A DNA stretch of 64,000 nucleotides, taken from positions 422,480-486,479 of the forward strand of contig NW_019775602.1 in assembly GCF_001039355.2 (NCBI RefSeq), given 5' to 3'. Below the pieces are notes generated by a model, which saw only the letters and a program-made list of their open reading frames with translations, searched no databases and had not been told where the DNA came from. Position numbers and translations under genes: made by a program. How positions within the stretch are numbered: the stretch's first letter is position 1; each line of letters begins with the position of its first letter. Below, piece after piece: positions 25,350 to 37,479 of the stretch. The DNA comes from Lingula anatina (Eukaryota > Brachiopoda > Lingulata > Lingulida > Lingulidae).

Positions 25350-25461
25350 ACCCATCAAACACGACACGTTCGGATCACGTGGCCATCACGTCGCTACCAC
25401 AATATAACGTCATAGCGACGGATTAAGCACGTGATACCAACGTGACGTGTTTGCTGGGTGC
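25350..25461. mobile_element. Palindromic MITE-like hairpin
   Basis: The left arm (ACCCATCAAACACGACACG...ATCACGTG) is an imperfect inverted copy of the right arm (CACGTGATACCAACGTGACG...GCTGGGTG). An inner CGTCGCTA/TAGCGACG pair extends it. The whole 110 bp folds into a long hairpin, typical of short palindromic DNA elements. No target duplication is obvious. Confidence 0.6.
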
Positions 25462-26754
25462 TGCTGTCAGAAACACCTGCAGATAGCAATAGACAGGGAA
25501 AAAACACACAGGCATAAACGCATCCTCTTCAGTGCATATATATTTCCTTCCCTTAATTTTCTTTCAGTGGTTTCTTTTTTATTCCTTGGCAATTTTTGAT
25601 ATATTTTTTATCATAAATGATACATTGCCGCACCATGTAATACTACTGACAGACTGTATACATTGAGTTCGTTGGGTTAGAAGCGTGGTAAAAACCCTCT
25701 CATATACCAAAGTGAGCACAGCCCTTCACAATGACATCACCGCAATACCCTGTTTTACATTCAGAGTATATTTTGGCATGGGATATACTACTATATTTTG
25801 CTCTAAAGGACTTATTTTACTTGGTATATGCATGTACACAAATTGGTGTTAGACTATGACTTCAGCATGATTCTAAAGAAATATTTTTTTCTAAAACTAC
25901 TGTAGGTGGCACTTGAAAAAATCACCTAAAACATAGATCTGTAACTGTGCATGTGGACCCATGTGTAAATATTTTTTACTAGAAACAGAGTATATATATC
26001 ATCAATAAAGTTACCGTGTACACTACCCTTGATTATCTTTCCTTGCGTGCAAGTCAATGAAGAGAAAGATATTGCAGATAATTGTAACAAGTTGCTCATT
26101 TTATGTGTCTGTTAATTCGTGTAACGATTGAGAGAGATGAATTAGCAGGAGTTCTACTTTCACTTTTTTGCTGTATTTTCTGATTGCTTATAATTCTATT
26201 GCTAAAGCCGAGAATGATTGGAAAACGAGCAAAACAAAATGAGACAAGACCGATCTATTTTCCATCCATCTTCTCTACATATCTTACTTTTATAGTACAC
26301 TTTTATATGGAGCTGTTTCTATGATAATGCTAGGGTGTCAATGGAGAGAAACCGAAAACCTGGATATGCCGGTGCATTTATTTGACTAGTTTATATTCAG
26401 TTTAAATTACAACGGAATGACAGCTAATTTAACCTATCATCAGAAAGTACATAGTTGTCATAAATGGGATATTATTTAGTGCATAGTTGTTGATTATTCG
26501 ATTAATGTGGGTCAGAAAAATGACAAGTCATAATTCAATTTTTTGCCCGAAACCACAATACAGGGTATTTTGCCATTTAATGGTTGGCATATTGGGTCAA
26601 ATTGTCAGTAATTGCAGCTTTTCCCCATTAAAATATGACTGTAGTTATCTTTTGGCTGTAATGTTTTCCGCCACTTTGGAGACTCAATTTCCTTTATTTT
26701 ATTTCGTGCTTGTCAGTATAAATTGATTAATCGTCGTAGGTTGGCAAAACTTCG

Positions 26755-26762
26755 TATAAGAG
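26755..26762 (+). promoter_or_regulatory. TATA box of the small cysteine-rich peptide gene
   Basis: TATAAGAG lies 74 bp upstream of the ATG, the same distance as in the first EGF-lectin gene. Its position suggests a leader of about 40 nt. Confidence 0.55.
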
Positions 26763-26828
26763 GCCAAGAAAGCAGTCCGTTCCCGCCAGTGGAACTCTGC
26801 TGTTGAACAAACCGTTACTCAATCCACG

Positions 26829-27065
26829 ATGAAGCTATTGGTTGCCGTTGTGTTACTGTTGGTACTCGGAGGGGCGATGTCGTCTTCGTGGAACTGCTAT
26901 AACTGCTCCCCTAGGGATTGTAAATGCGACAATTGGTGTCCTCCAGGCTATGATAAAAACAACCCAGACGCCAATTATAGAAAGAACCTATACTGCCTAA
27001 CTTCTTGCAGTTGCAAACCAGGCAGCGAGAGAAAAAAAATGCTAGCGATTGAGCCCAAGCCATAA
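26829..27065 (+). CDS. Small secreted cysteine-rich peptide (78 aa)
   Basis: It starts at an ATG with TATAAGAG upstream. Residues 1-19 form a strong signal peptide (KLLVAVVLLLVLGG). The mature part has eight cysteines spaced C-x2-C-x4-C-x-C-x3-C-x18-C-x3-C-x-C and a basic tail. The frame ends TAA three bases before a plausible donor (GGTAAAG), and an acceptor at 27,881 followed by AATAAA at 27,992 suggests a 3'UTR intron. I do not recognise the family; the spacing does not match a defensin or Kunitz pattern that I can name. Signal peptide, size and cysteine density suggest an extracellular effector, protease inhibitor or antimicrobial peptide, but none of these is shown. Confidence 0.75.
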   Translation: MKLLVAVVLLLVLGGAMSSSWNCYNCSPRDCKCDNWCPPGYDKNNPDANYRKNLYCLTSCSCKPGSERKKMLAIEPKP

Positions 27066-27354
27066 ATGGTAAAGTATTTTACTTTTATTGAAAACCACAT
27101 TCAGTGGCGACCAGATTGAGATCTCTGGCGATATTCCCCGGTGATTCCCGATGTTGAAATTATAATTAGACTTTCAATTTTCACATATACATTTTACATT
27201 ACGTTGAATCTTCAGATGATCAATTTTTCATGACGTCTGTACGGAAAATGGTATTGATTTGAATTCCGCCTTTGCTTTTTATCTGGGAATAATGGAATTT
27301 AAAACTGCGGGTCATTTCATCTTAGGGATGATGCAGGTCTGAAGAACGTATTTG

Positions 27355-27550
27355 AGACCAGTGGTCTCACTAGGTGTCTATCATGTAAAGGTACATTGTA
27401 CTGGACCCAGGTCACTTCTTGAACGGGTTGCCACTGAATGTTTTGTTATTTTAGACCAGTGGTCTCACTAGGTGTCTATCATGTAAAGGTACATTGTACT
27501 GGACCCAGGTCACTTCTTGAACGGGTTGCCACTGAATGTTTTCGCTTTTT
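27355..27550 (+). repeat. 98-bp direct repeat, two units
   Basis: Two almost identical 98-bp units (GACCAGTGGTCTCACTAGG...CACTGAATGTTTT) lie in the presumed 3'UTR intron of the small peptide gene. GACCAGTGGTC is itself palindromic. Confidence 0.85.
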
Positions 27551-27991
27551 AGCAATTGTAATTTTCATGCTAGCACTGTGCCATACTTTGTTACTGCACA
27601 GATTAAAAGAATAGACTTGTATTCTTAAGTTGGTTTTATGGGTTAAAAATGGATGCATATGCAACGACTAATTTCAGTATATGTGTTTGTCGATGCGCCA
27701 CCGTTAAAAAAGAAAATGCAAATCTAAGGCGACAAATATTAATGGATCGACTCTATATAGTTTTCACTGAGACAGGAATATATATTAAAACATTTATTTG
27801 TATAAGATGAAGAAATTATTATCACTATTATTATTATTATGCATGCTTCTTGTTTCTTACCATTGATTTATCTTTATTTCAGTAATCGAATAACACTGAC
27901 CAATTGACCCGGATGTGACTTTTGTCAGCTGAATGAAATCGGTTGTTGGAATTTGTTCAAATGAAACCAATTTTGTGCATTGGTTTGCAGA

Positions 27992-27997
27992 AATAAA
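27992..27997 (+). terminator. Candidate polyadenylation signal of the small peptide gene
   Basis: AATAAA follows the presumed last non-coding exon (acceptor AG at 27,881-27,882) by about 110 bp and precedes a T-rich stretch. Confidence 0.5.
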
Positions 27998-29110
27998 TGT
28001 CTCTGCATAAATCATTCAGTTTTATGTTTTTCATTTTTAATATCGAATCACCTGTAAGAGGGGGATGCTTTTTTATGAAACCAAGCTCAAGTACAGTTAA
28101 TTTTGTTCTCTAGCTCCTGACTACTTAAATCAAATTCATTGTTGAAGGCAAGTGATCAAAATGTTTATCTCTTTGAACTGTTTTGAACTATTTTATGATT
28201 GTAGCACTTACTTGTATTAGATAGACAAAACAGTAATCAAATAAGCCAAACATCTCTGGGTAAACTTAATTAATTTACCGTTCTATTTCTAATTCCATAT
28301 ATTATATAACTTTTAAATATTAAACACCTCATGCTAGCCCAGCCATCATCTGCTAGTACATAAACAGCATGTCGTTAATAGTATAACCTCGCCCGCGTTT
28401 AAACACGTGCCTGTACAAATCTATATACAATAATAGAGATTAAAATCTTTCAGCTGGTGCGATTTGAACAACGTACGTAATAACCGTCAACCAATATGAA
28501 TATGAACTGTAAAAAGAGAGTAGCACAATAGCTGATGAACATGTTGTTTATTATACCCAAGGTAATCATTTTACCCCAATGAACAACTCGATTAACTAGG
28601 TTAGGCGGGCACGGTCACATCTGAGCCCTACACAGTTAACCTGCCATGGAATATTTTCCCCATGAAAAAGAGAGTTAAACGCAAGAGAAACACACTTTTA
28701 GCAGGGGCAACCCTTAGAAATTGCGCGAAGAGGATTCCCCATGTTTTCTTGTGGTTATGAATAACTGGAAAGATTTGGGTTATTCCTCCTACTCTCCCCT
28801 TCTTTGTCTCTACGTCCCTGTGAGTGAAGACAAACACAAGGATAAATGCAATGTTTCAGCTACCACATTAGGACAGTTTAATCATCACCAAGCACATCTG
28901 CTGCAATTCAATCCCCCAAATAGTGCGGTTTAACTCCCTCCAACAGGACCGCATTTATATTCAAACATAAATAAATGAGTGAGCTAAACATTTCATATTC
29001 CTTTCTTTTTTAATGTAAGAAAAGTGTGTTGAGTGTGAAAGAGGAACTGGGTATATACATGTGTTTGTGTATGTTTGTTTATGATCATATTATGAGAACG
29101 AAGTGTTAGN

Positions 29111-29815
29111 TCTTTGATGAAGTGTTCCTTGGTAAAGCAAGGCCTAAAGATATGGGCCCGTATTCCAAGATGTTTCTTTAAAATAGGCCTAAGGTCAACT
29201 TTTATAAAGGCTTCCTTTGACGAGGTGTTCCATGATAAAGGAAGACCTAAAAATGGTATTCTAAGACCACTTTTTAGCCTCTCCTTTGATAAGGAATTAC
29301 TTTGACAAAAGTCGGCCTTTAGGTAAGGGGCACTGACATAAAGGAGCTCCTCATTGGTTAAAGTAGGCCTTTGTGACACCGTCCTCGTTATAAACGCCTC
29401 AGTAATGTTGTATAATTGGGGTCAACAGGTCAACTTCAATCATGCAACAGTGCATATGGACATTATCACTGCATGTGGATGTTTTGATCTAAGCCAAATT
29501 TATTAATTTGTTAATTTATTCATTTATTATTAATAAATTAATTAATATAATTTAAAAAAAATGGTAGTTGATCCAACTTCGAGAAACGGAACCTTGCAAA
29601 GAAATCATCATCGGTGAAGTCGTTTTCATTGAATTTAGGTAGGCGTGTTCTCATGCGTCTTGCATTCCTGTTGACATCATCAAGACGCACTAATTGGTTT
29701 ACATAGTCCCTCATGGAGCTGATTTTCACAAGAGAACTGTACAGGATGGCTGTTAAGGACGACGAAAAGTTACTTCAGACCAACTTTACATTTTAAGGAC
29801 TCCTCAGCCGAAATA
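29111..29815. mobile_element. Harbinger-like remnant with transposase fragment
   Basis: The left part matches the element at 10,437 (GGCCCGTATTCCAAGATG at about 29,156). The right part (29,538-29,729, minus strand) encodes about 63 residues ending in FTDDDFFARFRFSKLD, reminiscent of the N-terminal DD-x-F-x-x-RFRxSK region of PIF/Harbinger transposases. The catalytic DDE region and the 3' terminal repeat are missing, and the left edge abuts an N at 29,110. It is dead as seen here. Confidence 0.55.
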
Positions 29816-30282
29816 TCAATTGTATCCTACGTACTGTATGCCTAAAACAAAGGTTTTTTTACCGTTCATTTTCAAAAATTAGAAAAAAAACTGTAAATTC
29901 GTCACTCCATTTTCATTATATATGAAATTTGACCACAAATATTGATGTAATCCCCACAGAATTCTTTTCCTGGCAAATTTTCAAAATGTAACGAATGTTG
30001 GGAGCATTATCCATCAATCTTTGGTTAAAATACGTATATACAATTATTCAAAAAAACAATGTTTCCAAACTTTAGTCGAGTGTATATGGTTTTTGCAGGC
30101 AAGTATTCCTGTGAGAAAAAGATAGAAGCTTACGGCGTAAAATTCCCCCACAAGAACAGGTGACTGCTAGTAAAACCGACCGTAGCTATGTAAGCCTTGA
30201 CGCATCTTCTCTCATCCTAGTCCTTAAAGAGAGGATTTAAATAATTATAAACACGAGTTGTAGGGTTATGTCACAATATGTG

Positions 30283-30830
30283 GTCCAATGGCCATCGGTT
30301 ATTTCCTTTAAGGATATTGTGTTTTTTTTTACTGGATTGATAAAATTTAATGGTACCCCTGTACATCTTATTTACGCAAAAACATCATTATGTCGATGCT
30401 AGGGTGATTCTTTGCCATGACAGGACAGGACAGCCCTCTCTACTGGTCAACGGTTTCCTTTCGGCGAACTGCCTTAAAGGTGTTTTTTTAAAGATAAATA
30501 AATCCCTATGACGCATGTTATTTATGCAAAAATCAACAATGAATCAATGTAATGATGAATTATGATGTTTGCCAGGACACGACAGGACAGCGCACCTCTC
30601 GTAAGCCACATTTGGTTGATTGTCAACCCGTAGGCTATCGTGGTGGAAGTGCTTTTTCTAATGACAATTTACAAAAAAAAAAAAAAAAAAAAAAAAAAAN
30701 AAAAAAAAAAACATTCCTATTTACAATGTCAATTAGATACCCGACTAATACACTTATACTGTACGTTTGCATTGAAAAAGATATTGCTTAACTTGCAAAA
30801 AAATTGGCATTTATATTTGGGTAATTGCCT
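30283..30830 (+). repeat. Second copy of the dispersed GACAGGACAGGAC repeat
   Basis: It shares ordered landmarks with 3717-4180 and is interrupted by a poly(A) run with an N at 30,700. It ends with the TTGCATTGAAAA...CTTGCAAAA tail also seen at 4.1 and 32.1 kb. Confidence 0.55.
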
Positions 30831-31746
30831 AAATAATAAATTGATTTTTATTTTCCTAAAATTGGAACTGCAATACTGTGGAGACTTTGCCTCCAGGCCA
30901 CATGAAAAAGTTACAAACGCCTCTCAAGTAAATCTTTCATAAAATTCCTGACACAAGGTTGTAAGACTTATAGTTGTGATCAAATAAGCACCGAAATGGT
31001 GTTGGTAGCTGTTTGGGTAATTAAAGGATATTTATTTGAAATCAACATTATAGTTTCCGCCTCCCATATAAAGAAAATAAAAAAAAAAACGCTGATGTAA
31101 TGTTTTCAACTTTAGTTTCCAAACTCACGGTAATTGATATTGTGTATTTTCGCAATTTCTAAGCGGATAAAGAAAAAAGCCCAACATATCGATCTCACTG
31201 GAGAACGATAATCCAAATAAAAAGAAATAATTCATTAATTCAAATTTCATTTTATTTGTTTTAGTGATAGTAATTTCATTCTAACTTTGTCACTTTACAT
31301 TAAAGTGAGTCGGTAAAGTTTAGGAAAAATCCAGCAGAATACATATTGCTTCATTAAGGACCTGACAAACTATGCCTTTGATAAAGAAATCCGACACATC
31401 ATGATTATTCTGATTTGAGAAAAATCCATATATATTATTATATTATATTATTATATATATTGACTACACTTCTTTCTGATTTTTTCATGAAAAGGCCTCC
31501 CACCACGAAAGTGCATGGGTTGAAGAATCACCAAAATGTTGTTCACCGGAGGAAATACCCTGTCTTGACCTATCCTGTCCTGTCAAACAATCATCCTAAG
31601 ATTAAAATATCGTTGTTGTTTTTCATCGTGGAAAAAAAAAAACCTTCAAGGCTAAAAGCCAGTGGCCATTAGACCACACGTCGTGACATTACGGTTGATT
31701 AATAGATGGGTTTAAAAAAGTGACGTCATGGACTAGACACCCGCTC

Positions 31747-31754
31747 TATAAAAG
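31747..31754 (+). promoter_or_regulatory. TATA box of the large EGF-lectin gene
   Basis: TATAAAAG lies 75 bp upstream of the ATG in a CCGCTCTATAAAAG context shared with the paralogue at 5862. Confidence 0.75.
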
Positions 31755-31821
31755 GACTTGGATGTGGACCTGTGGCTCAATGTTTTGACAACTCTTATTT
31801 GTGGCTAACGTTTGGCACAAA

Positions 31822-34800
31822 ATGATAGTGCAAGTAACGTGCAGCAAGTGGACTGTGGCAGCTCTGTTGCTGGTCACTGGCATTTGTATACGTGAGTATA
31901 TATCATTCATTATAATTAGAGAAAGGAATTTTCTCCTACTCAAAGTACGTAATGTTCGACTTGTCCATGCACTTGGGTTCAATGTTTTATACTAATTTCA
32001 ATTATATATTAGTGGTGGGAGGGCTTTTGCTATAGACAATTAACTAAAAAGTCATATCCACACCTTCAATTAATGTTAAATACTCTAGTCTAGCAAGCGC
32101 GATACTTTTGCATCGAAAAGGGGTCTTGTTTTACTTGCAAAATATCAACATTTATATTTGAGTAACTAAGGTTTGGTTATCATTTTTAAGGCATGGGTTT
32201 TAAGGATAACTTTACAAGATAAATAGACATGAAAAATATGGACCAAAAAGTGGATAGGTAATATAAAACAGCAAAATCTAAGTTTGAGACATTGGCTTCC
32301 CATGAGGAGCATTAATCATTTGTTTTGCTTTTAAATCATCAAAAAAGTATGTAACCGCATGTCGTTTTGCTCTTCATTAGAGACCAGTTAATTTTTGTTT
32401 CAGCTTGCAAAGCGCAAGATAATCCGTGCGGGGAACATGGGGAATGTATTCCACAGACAAGCTACCAAATGTCCAACTTGTTTGGATGTTATTTCTACGA
32501 CTTGATATATTACATGTACGGAGGGTCCTGCAATAACCAGCCAGGAACTGTTTGTGATTGCGTTTGCTATGATGGTTATACGAAGGCAGCAGATGGCATC
32601 TGTGTGGGTGAGTTGTACATATGGATGAAAATACAGGTATAATCTCACACAACACATACACGTACACACACACACACACACAAAGAAAACGACACAAACA
32701 GAGGGCACATCGACCAGTGTACCTTCATCGCATTTCAATTCTCCTGACAAAGGAAACGGGCGAGTTTCCTCCCTCGTACCCGGTACACGCCCGTGCTGTG
32801 TAAATTATATATAGGTTTTATTTCAGATATGAGATATGTATCACTGTTATGGTCAATGCTACATTTGTCTACAAAGATACGGGTGTTTTTCGTTGATGTA
32901 CAAAGTTTTTTTCTCAAATTTCACCAGCATTTCTTGAAGAGAGTTTTGAAGAAGGAGGACGTAATGAGTTTGTAGCAATGTATCAATGTTACAGGTATAG
33001 AAATACAGACACAGACTGCAGAAGGCTAGAACATCTTAACATTTCTTACTTCAGACATCGACGAATGTACAGTGGGTGTCCCAACCGGATTTGGTACAAA
33101 TAAACCAGCCTGCGAAGAAGGTGGAAATTGTATTAACACAGAAGGAGGTTTCACATGTTTCCCTGATCCAGACGAGTGTTCCTTGGGTACAGACAACTGT
33201 GCAGAAAATGCCACATGTACAAATACTGTTGGCAGTTTCAGTTGTTCATGTTTACCTGGCTTCACTGGTGATGGCACAACATGTGCTAATTCAGACGAGT
33301 GTTCCTTGGGTACAGACAACTGTGCAGAAAATGCCACATGTACAGATACTGTTGGCAGTTTCAGTTGTTCTTGTTTAGCTGGCTACACTGGTGATGGTAC
33401 AACATGTGCTAATTTGGACGAGTGTTCCTTGGGTACAGACAATTGTGCAGAAACTGCCACATGTACAGACACTGTTGGCAGTTTCAGTTGTTCTTGTCTG
33501 CCTGGATTCAGTGGTGATGGCACAACATGTACTAATTTGGACGAGTGTTCCTTGGGTGCAGACAATTGTGCAGAAAATGCCACATGTACAGACACTGTTG
33601 GCAGTTTCAGTTGTTCTTGCTTATCTGGCTTCACTGGTGATGGTACTACATGTACTGATTTGGACGAGTGCTCTTTGGGTACTGACAACTGTGCAGAAAA
33701 CGCCACATGTACAGATACAGTTGGCAGTTTCAGTTGTTCTTGTTTAGCTGGCTTCACTGGTGATGGCACAACATGTGCTAATTTGGACGAGTGTTCCTTG
33801 GGTACTGACAACTGTGCAGAAACTGCCACATGTACAGATACTGTTGGCAGTTTCAGTTGTTCTTGTTTAGCTGGCTACACTGGTGATGGTACAACATGTA
33901 CTGATTTGGACGAGTGCTCTTTGGGTACTGACAACTGTGCAGAAAACGCCACATGTACAGATACAGTTGGCAGTTTCAGTTGTTCTTGTTTAGCTGGCTT
34001 CACTGGTGATGGCACAACATGTGCTAATTTGGACGAGTGTTCCTTGGGTACTGACAACTGTGCAGAAACTGCCACATGTACAGATACTGTTGGCAGTTTC
34101 AGTTGTTCTTGTTTAGCTGGCTACACTGGTGATGGTACAACATGTACTGATTTGGACGAGTGCTCTTTGGGTACTGACAACTGTGCAGAAAACGCCACAT
34201 GTACAGATACAGTTGGCAGTTTCAGTTGTTCTTGTTTAGCTGGCTTCACTGGTGATGGCACAACATGTGCTAATTTGGACGAGTGTTCCTTGGGTACTGA
34301 CAACTGTGCAGAAACTGCCACATGTACAGATACTGTTGGCAGTTTCAGTTGTTCTTGTTTAGCTGGCTACACTGGTGATGGTACAACATGTACTGATTTG
34401 GACGAGTGCTCTTTGGGTACTGACAACTGTGCAGAAAACGCCACATGTACAGATACAGTTGGCAGTTTCAGTTGTTCTTGTTTAGCTGGCTTCACTGGTG
34501 ATGGCACAACATGTGCTAATTTGGACGAGTGTTCCTTGGGTACTGACAACTGTGCAGAAACTGCCACATGTACAGATACTGTTGGCAGTTTCAGTTGTTC
34601 TTGTTTAGCTGGCTACACTGGTGATGGTACAACATGTACTGATTTGGACGAGTGCTCTTTGGGTACTGACAACTGTGCAGAAAACGCCACATGTACAGAT
34701 ACAGTTGGCAGTTTCAGTTGTTCTTGTTTAGCTGGCTTCAGTGGTGATGGTACAACATGTAATAATTTGGACGAGTGTTCCTTGGGTGCAGACAATTGTG

Positions 34801-35985
34801 CAGAAAATGCCACATGTACAGACACTGTTGGCAGTTTCAGTTGTTCTTGCTTAGCTGGCTTCACTGGTGATGGCACAACATGTAATAATTTGGACGAGTG
34901 TTCTTTGGGTACAGACAACTGTGCAGAAAATGCCACATGTACAGACACTGTTGGCAGTTTCAGTTGTTCTTGTCTGCCTGGATTCACTGGTGATGGCACA
35001 ACATGTGATGATTTGGACGAGTGTTCCTTGAATACAGACAACTGTGCAGAAAATGCCACATGTACAAACACTGTAGGCAGTTTCAGTTGTTCTTGTTTAC
35101 CTGGCTTTAGCGGAAATGGCACAGAATGTATTCAAGTTTTATGTAAGTGACAATCTGTAATGCCTACAATGTGAATTTAATGCATAAAAATACTAATAGT
35201 GAAAGGTGCAGGATTTTTGAAATAGCTTATTGGAAACTTATATAATTATACATACTGAATATGTGGAATGATAACTAATAGATGTATAATTTAAATTGTA
35301 CACATATTTTTCTTAATTCTTTTTAAAATTTGTTTACTAGTATTTAGTCTTAATTGTAATTCCGTATGTGATGTCTTGTTGTTTTTAGCCTGCACGGACG
35401 GTCCACCTGGAACTGAACTCTGGAAGATATCAAATGACGGAAGCAAATGTTTTCAATTCTTTAGTGGCCCACTTAACTACAACGATGCCAAGACACAATG
35501 CCCTACAATTGTTAATGGAAGTACACTGGCAATTGTATTGAGTGCCGAAGAAACTGATGACATTGAATCTATTATCCCAGCTGAGTAGGTTCAAAACCTT
35601 TTCTAGCACTTTTTTTGTGTCTTTTGATGAGTTTTCAAACTTTACATACCCCACCCAGACCCAACTACGCCTTCTTTACCAAGGGATGTTGCTAGTAGGG
35701 TCGGAGGAAAAATAATGAGTTGTAAGACCTGGTTTATTTTATTTTAGTGCTGCACTGGAGTTATCGTGGATTGGTTTGGAGCAGCAGTCACCCCCTGGTA
35801 CATGGGAGTGGTTGGACGGCACCCCGGCTACGGGATACGTGAATTGGAATGGTAACGATGGCGGACAGGCACCCAAGAAAGCTAACAAAAACTGTGGTGC
35901 TGTGAACACTAGATCAACTCCTTTTAAGTGGCTAGACGAAGAATGTTCCGAACTTGGACAGTATATTTGCCAGGTTATCATCTAA
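31822..35985 (+). CDS. Secreted EGF-repeat / C-type lectin protein (17 EGF modules)
   Basis: Five exons: 31822-31891, 32404-32607, 33055-35142, 35389-35584, 35748-35985. GT-AG junctions, consistent phases, 931 aa. Residues 1-23 form a signal peptide (TVAALLLVTG). Residues 24-91 are a cysteine-rich module ending CDCVCYDGY. Exon 3 encodes residues 92-787: one atypical EGF (starting DIDEC) and sixteen 41-aa calcium-binding EGFs beginning DECSL. Most EGFs carry an NAT glycosylation sequon; five read TAT instead. Residues 788-931 form a C-type lectin domain with WIGL, WEWLDG and a partly kept WLD before the penultimate cysteine, but QAP replaces the EPN/QPD triplet. It is paralogous to the gene at 5936 with the same exon plan, and differs mainly by EGF expansion within exon 3. 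The array may act as a calcium-stiffened stalk presenting the lectin head; this is inference. Confidence 0.92.
33661..34735 (+). repeat. 246-bp higher-order repeat of paired EGF modules
   Basis: The sequence TGGACGAGTGCTCTTTGGG recurs at 33661, 33907, 34153, 34399 and 34645. Each 246-bp period holds two different EGF modules (AENATC...GFTGD and AETATC...GYTGD). Four periods, compared by eye, are identical including silent sites; the fifth diverges after its first module. This indicates very recent unequal exchange or an assembly-compressed longer array. Confidence 0.92.
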
Positions 35986-37479
35986 TTATTCTAGTCTGGA
36001 ATTTGCCTGCTCTTGATTTGTGTAGAATACAGTGATCTAAACGCATGCTTGGTTCCTTATGCAGGTTAGCATAAAAATATTGGTGAATTGGTGAGTCTGT
36101 CAAACATGCATTTAGAAAGATTATATTATTATTACTATTTAATATCATAGGTTCGTTATACATGGGGTTATGGTTTAATAGGGCTTAGACAAAATGTGTT
36201 CCCTATACTCGACAATATTGTAAAACAACATTTTAAGATATGTGATGTTCAAAGATGGCATCATATGTATTAATGCAAGAATGAATGCTTAAAAAATGTA
36301 TATGCAAAGGTGGCAGTTCGGTATTAGCATTATGCATTTACCTTATAAAAATAGATATAAAAACAAGATAACAAAATACGGAAGAGGGCCCGGTACATAG
36401 GAAGGCAGCTGTGGGAAGGAATGAGCATCGTCCAATAGGGGAAGGTAGGGGAGAGATAATAAAACTAAATTTATGAGTTCTCATTTAAAGATGTTCAAAC
36501 AAGTTAAAAGAATGCGTTGATGAAAACCCTTTAAGTGCTTCATATGGCAGTGAACCTTTAATACCACTGGGGATTCACAATCTTCGGTCAGTAAGGCAGT
36601 AGTCCTAATGGTAGTTATAATAAAAGTAATTCATATTTTAAGTTCCATGCGTATCAAGTAATTCGGATTTGAAGATCAAGGCTCCGTAACACGAAAGCAA
36701 AGCGAATTGCGAATCACCTTTATTTGGAGGCTATTGGGCCTAAATGGGACGAGTATGGGGGGGGGGAATGGAATCGAGTATGGAATCGAGATGCTTGCGC
36801 GATGCTTTCGAGTTACGGGGGCCAGATTAGTCAAAGTTTTTGCAAGACGGACACTTCAATCACTGCAAATCTGAACTTTATTGACAACTTCTTTAGAATT
36901 CGAAGCAAAGTGACAAAAAAGATCCTGCTTTTATTTTGACACTTCTGCGTCTTGTTATTATATTTTATAATAACTGTTTTTCTACAAATTTTACAACCGC
37001 AAAAACGTACAGAGAAACGTATATATTTGGGTATTTCTACATCATTACAATACAACATTAAGTGGAACAATTATAAAATAAACTTTACATTTTTGAAATA
37101 ACAGTACAATCGAACTGAAGACGTGACATATCTAAATATTCTTATATAAACCCTAATGTTGTATCACTAAGGAAATGCTTGTTTTAAAAGTTGCAAGTAG
37201 CCTTGTTCTATATAATAAAAATTGTTACTGTGTTTGCTGTCTCTACTAGCTATTTTGCATCAAAAGGGATTTTATAAATCAACGATATTTGTCTTTGATA
37301 ATTCCTGTCAGTATACAAAAAGACAATTGCTTGGTTGATTTTGCAATAGGCTTATATTATTGTGATCAAATGCCAGTTCCCTAATGGAAACAACATTAAG
37401 CAAAACGCTGTGTAGTAAACATGTAAGTGCCAGGAATTACTGATGTCTCAACGTTGCCACGACGTCAAATGGTTACTTC
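35986..37479. other. Convergent intergenic region between EGF-lectin and TEP genes
   Basis: The stop codons of the plus-strand lectin (35,985) and the minus-strand TEP gene (37,480) face each other here. AATAAA at 36,458 could serve the lectin gene. There is a short poly(G) near 36,757. No other gene is seen. Confidence 0.6.

Larger units (their letters stand above)
23300..26750. other. Intergenic region with tandem repeats and a hairpin element
   Basis: No gene is recognised. It contains a six-unit 61-bp tandem repeat, poly(C)/poly(G) runs near 24,808-24,846 and 25,194-25,224, and a palindromic element at 25,350-25,461. The remaining AT-rich sequence shows only short frames without domains. 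Confidence 0.6.
28020..31740. other. Intergenic region with transposon remnants
   Basis: No host gene is supported. It contains a Harbinger-like remnant (29.1-29.8 kb), a long poly(A) with one N (30,673-30,711), a second copy of the dispersed repeat seen at 3.7 kb (30,283-30,830), and an inverted third copy (31,480-31,672). Confidence 0.6.

Noticed and set aside
33383-35122. Minus-strand frames of repeated VPKEHSS/QLSVP across the EGF array
   Set aside because: Shadows of the 123-bp EGF repeat. They have no start, splice or domain support and repeat only because the plus-strand exon does.
36724-36939. 71-codon plus-strand frame with poly(G)
   Set aside because: Low-complexity start, no signal peptide or domain; lies between two convergent genes.
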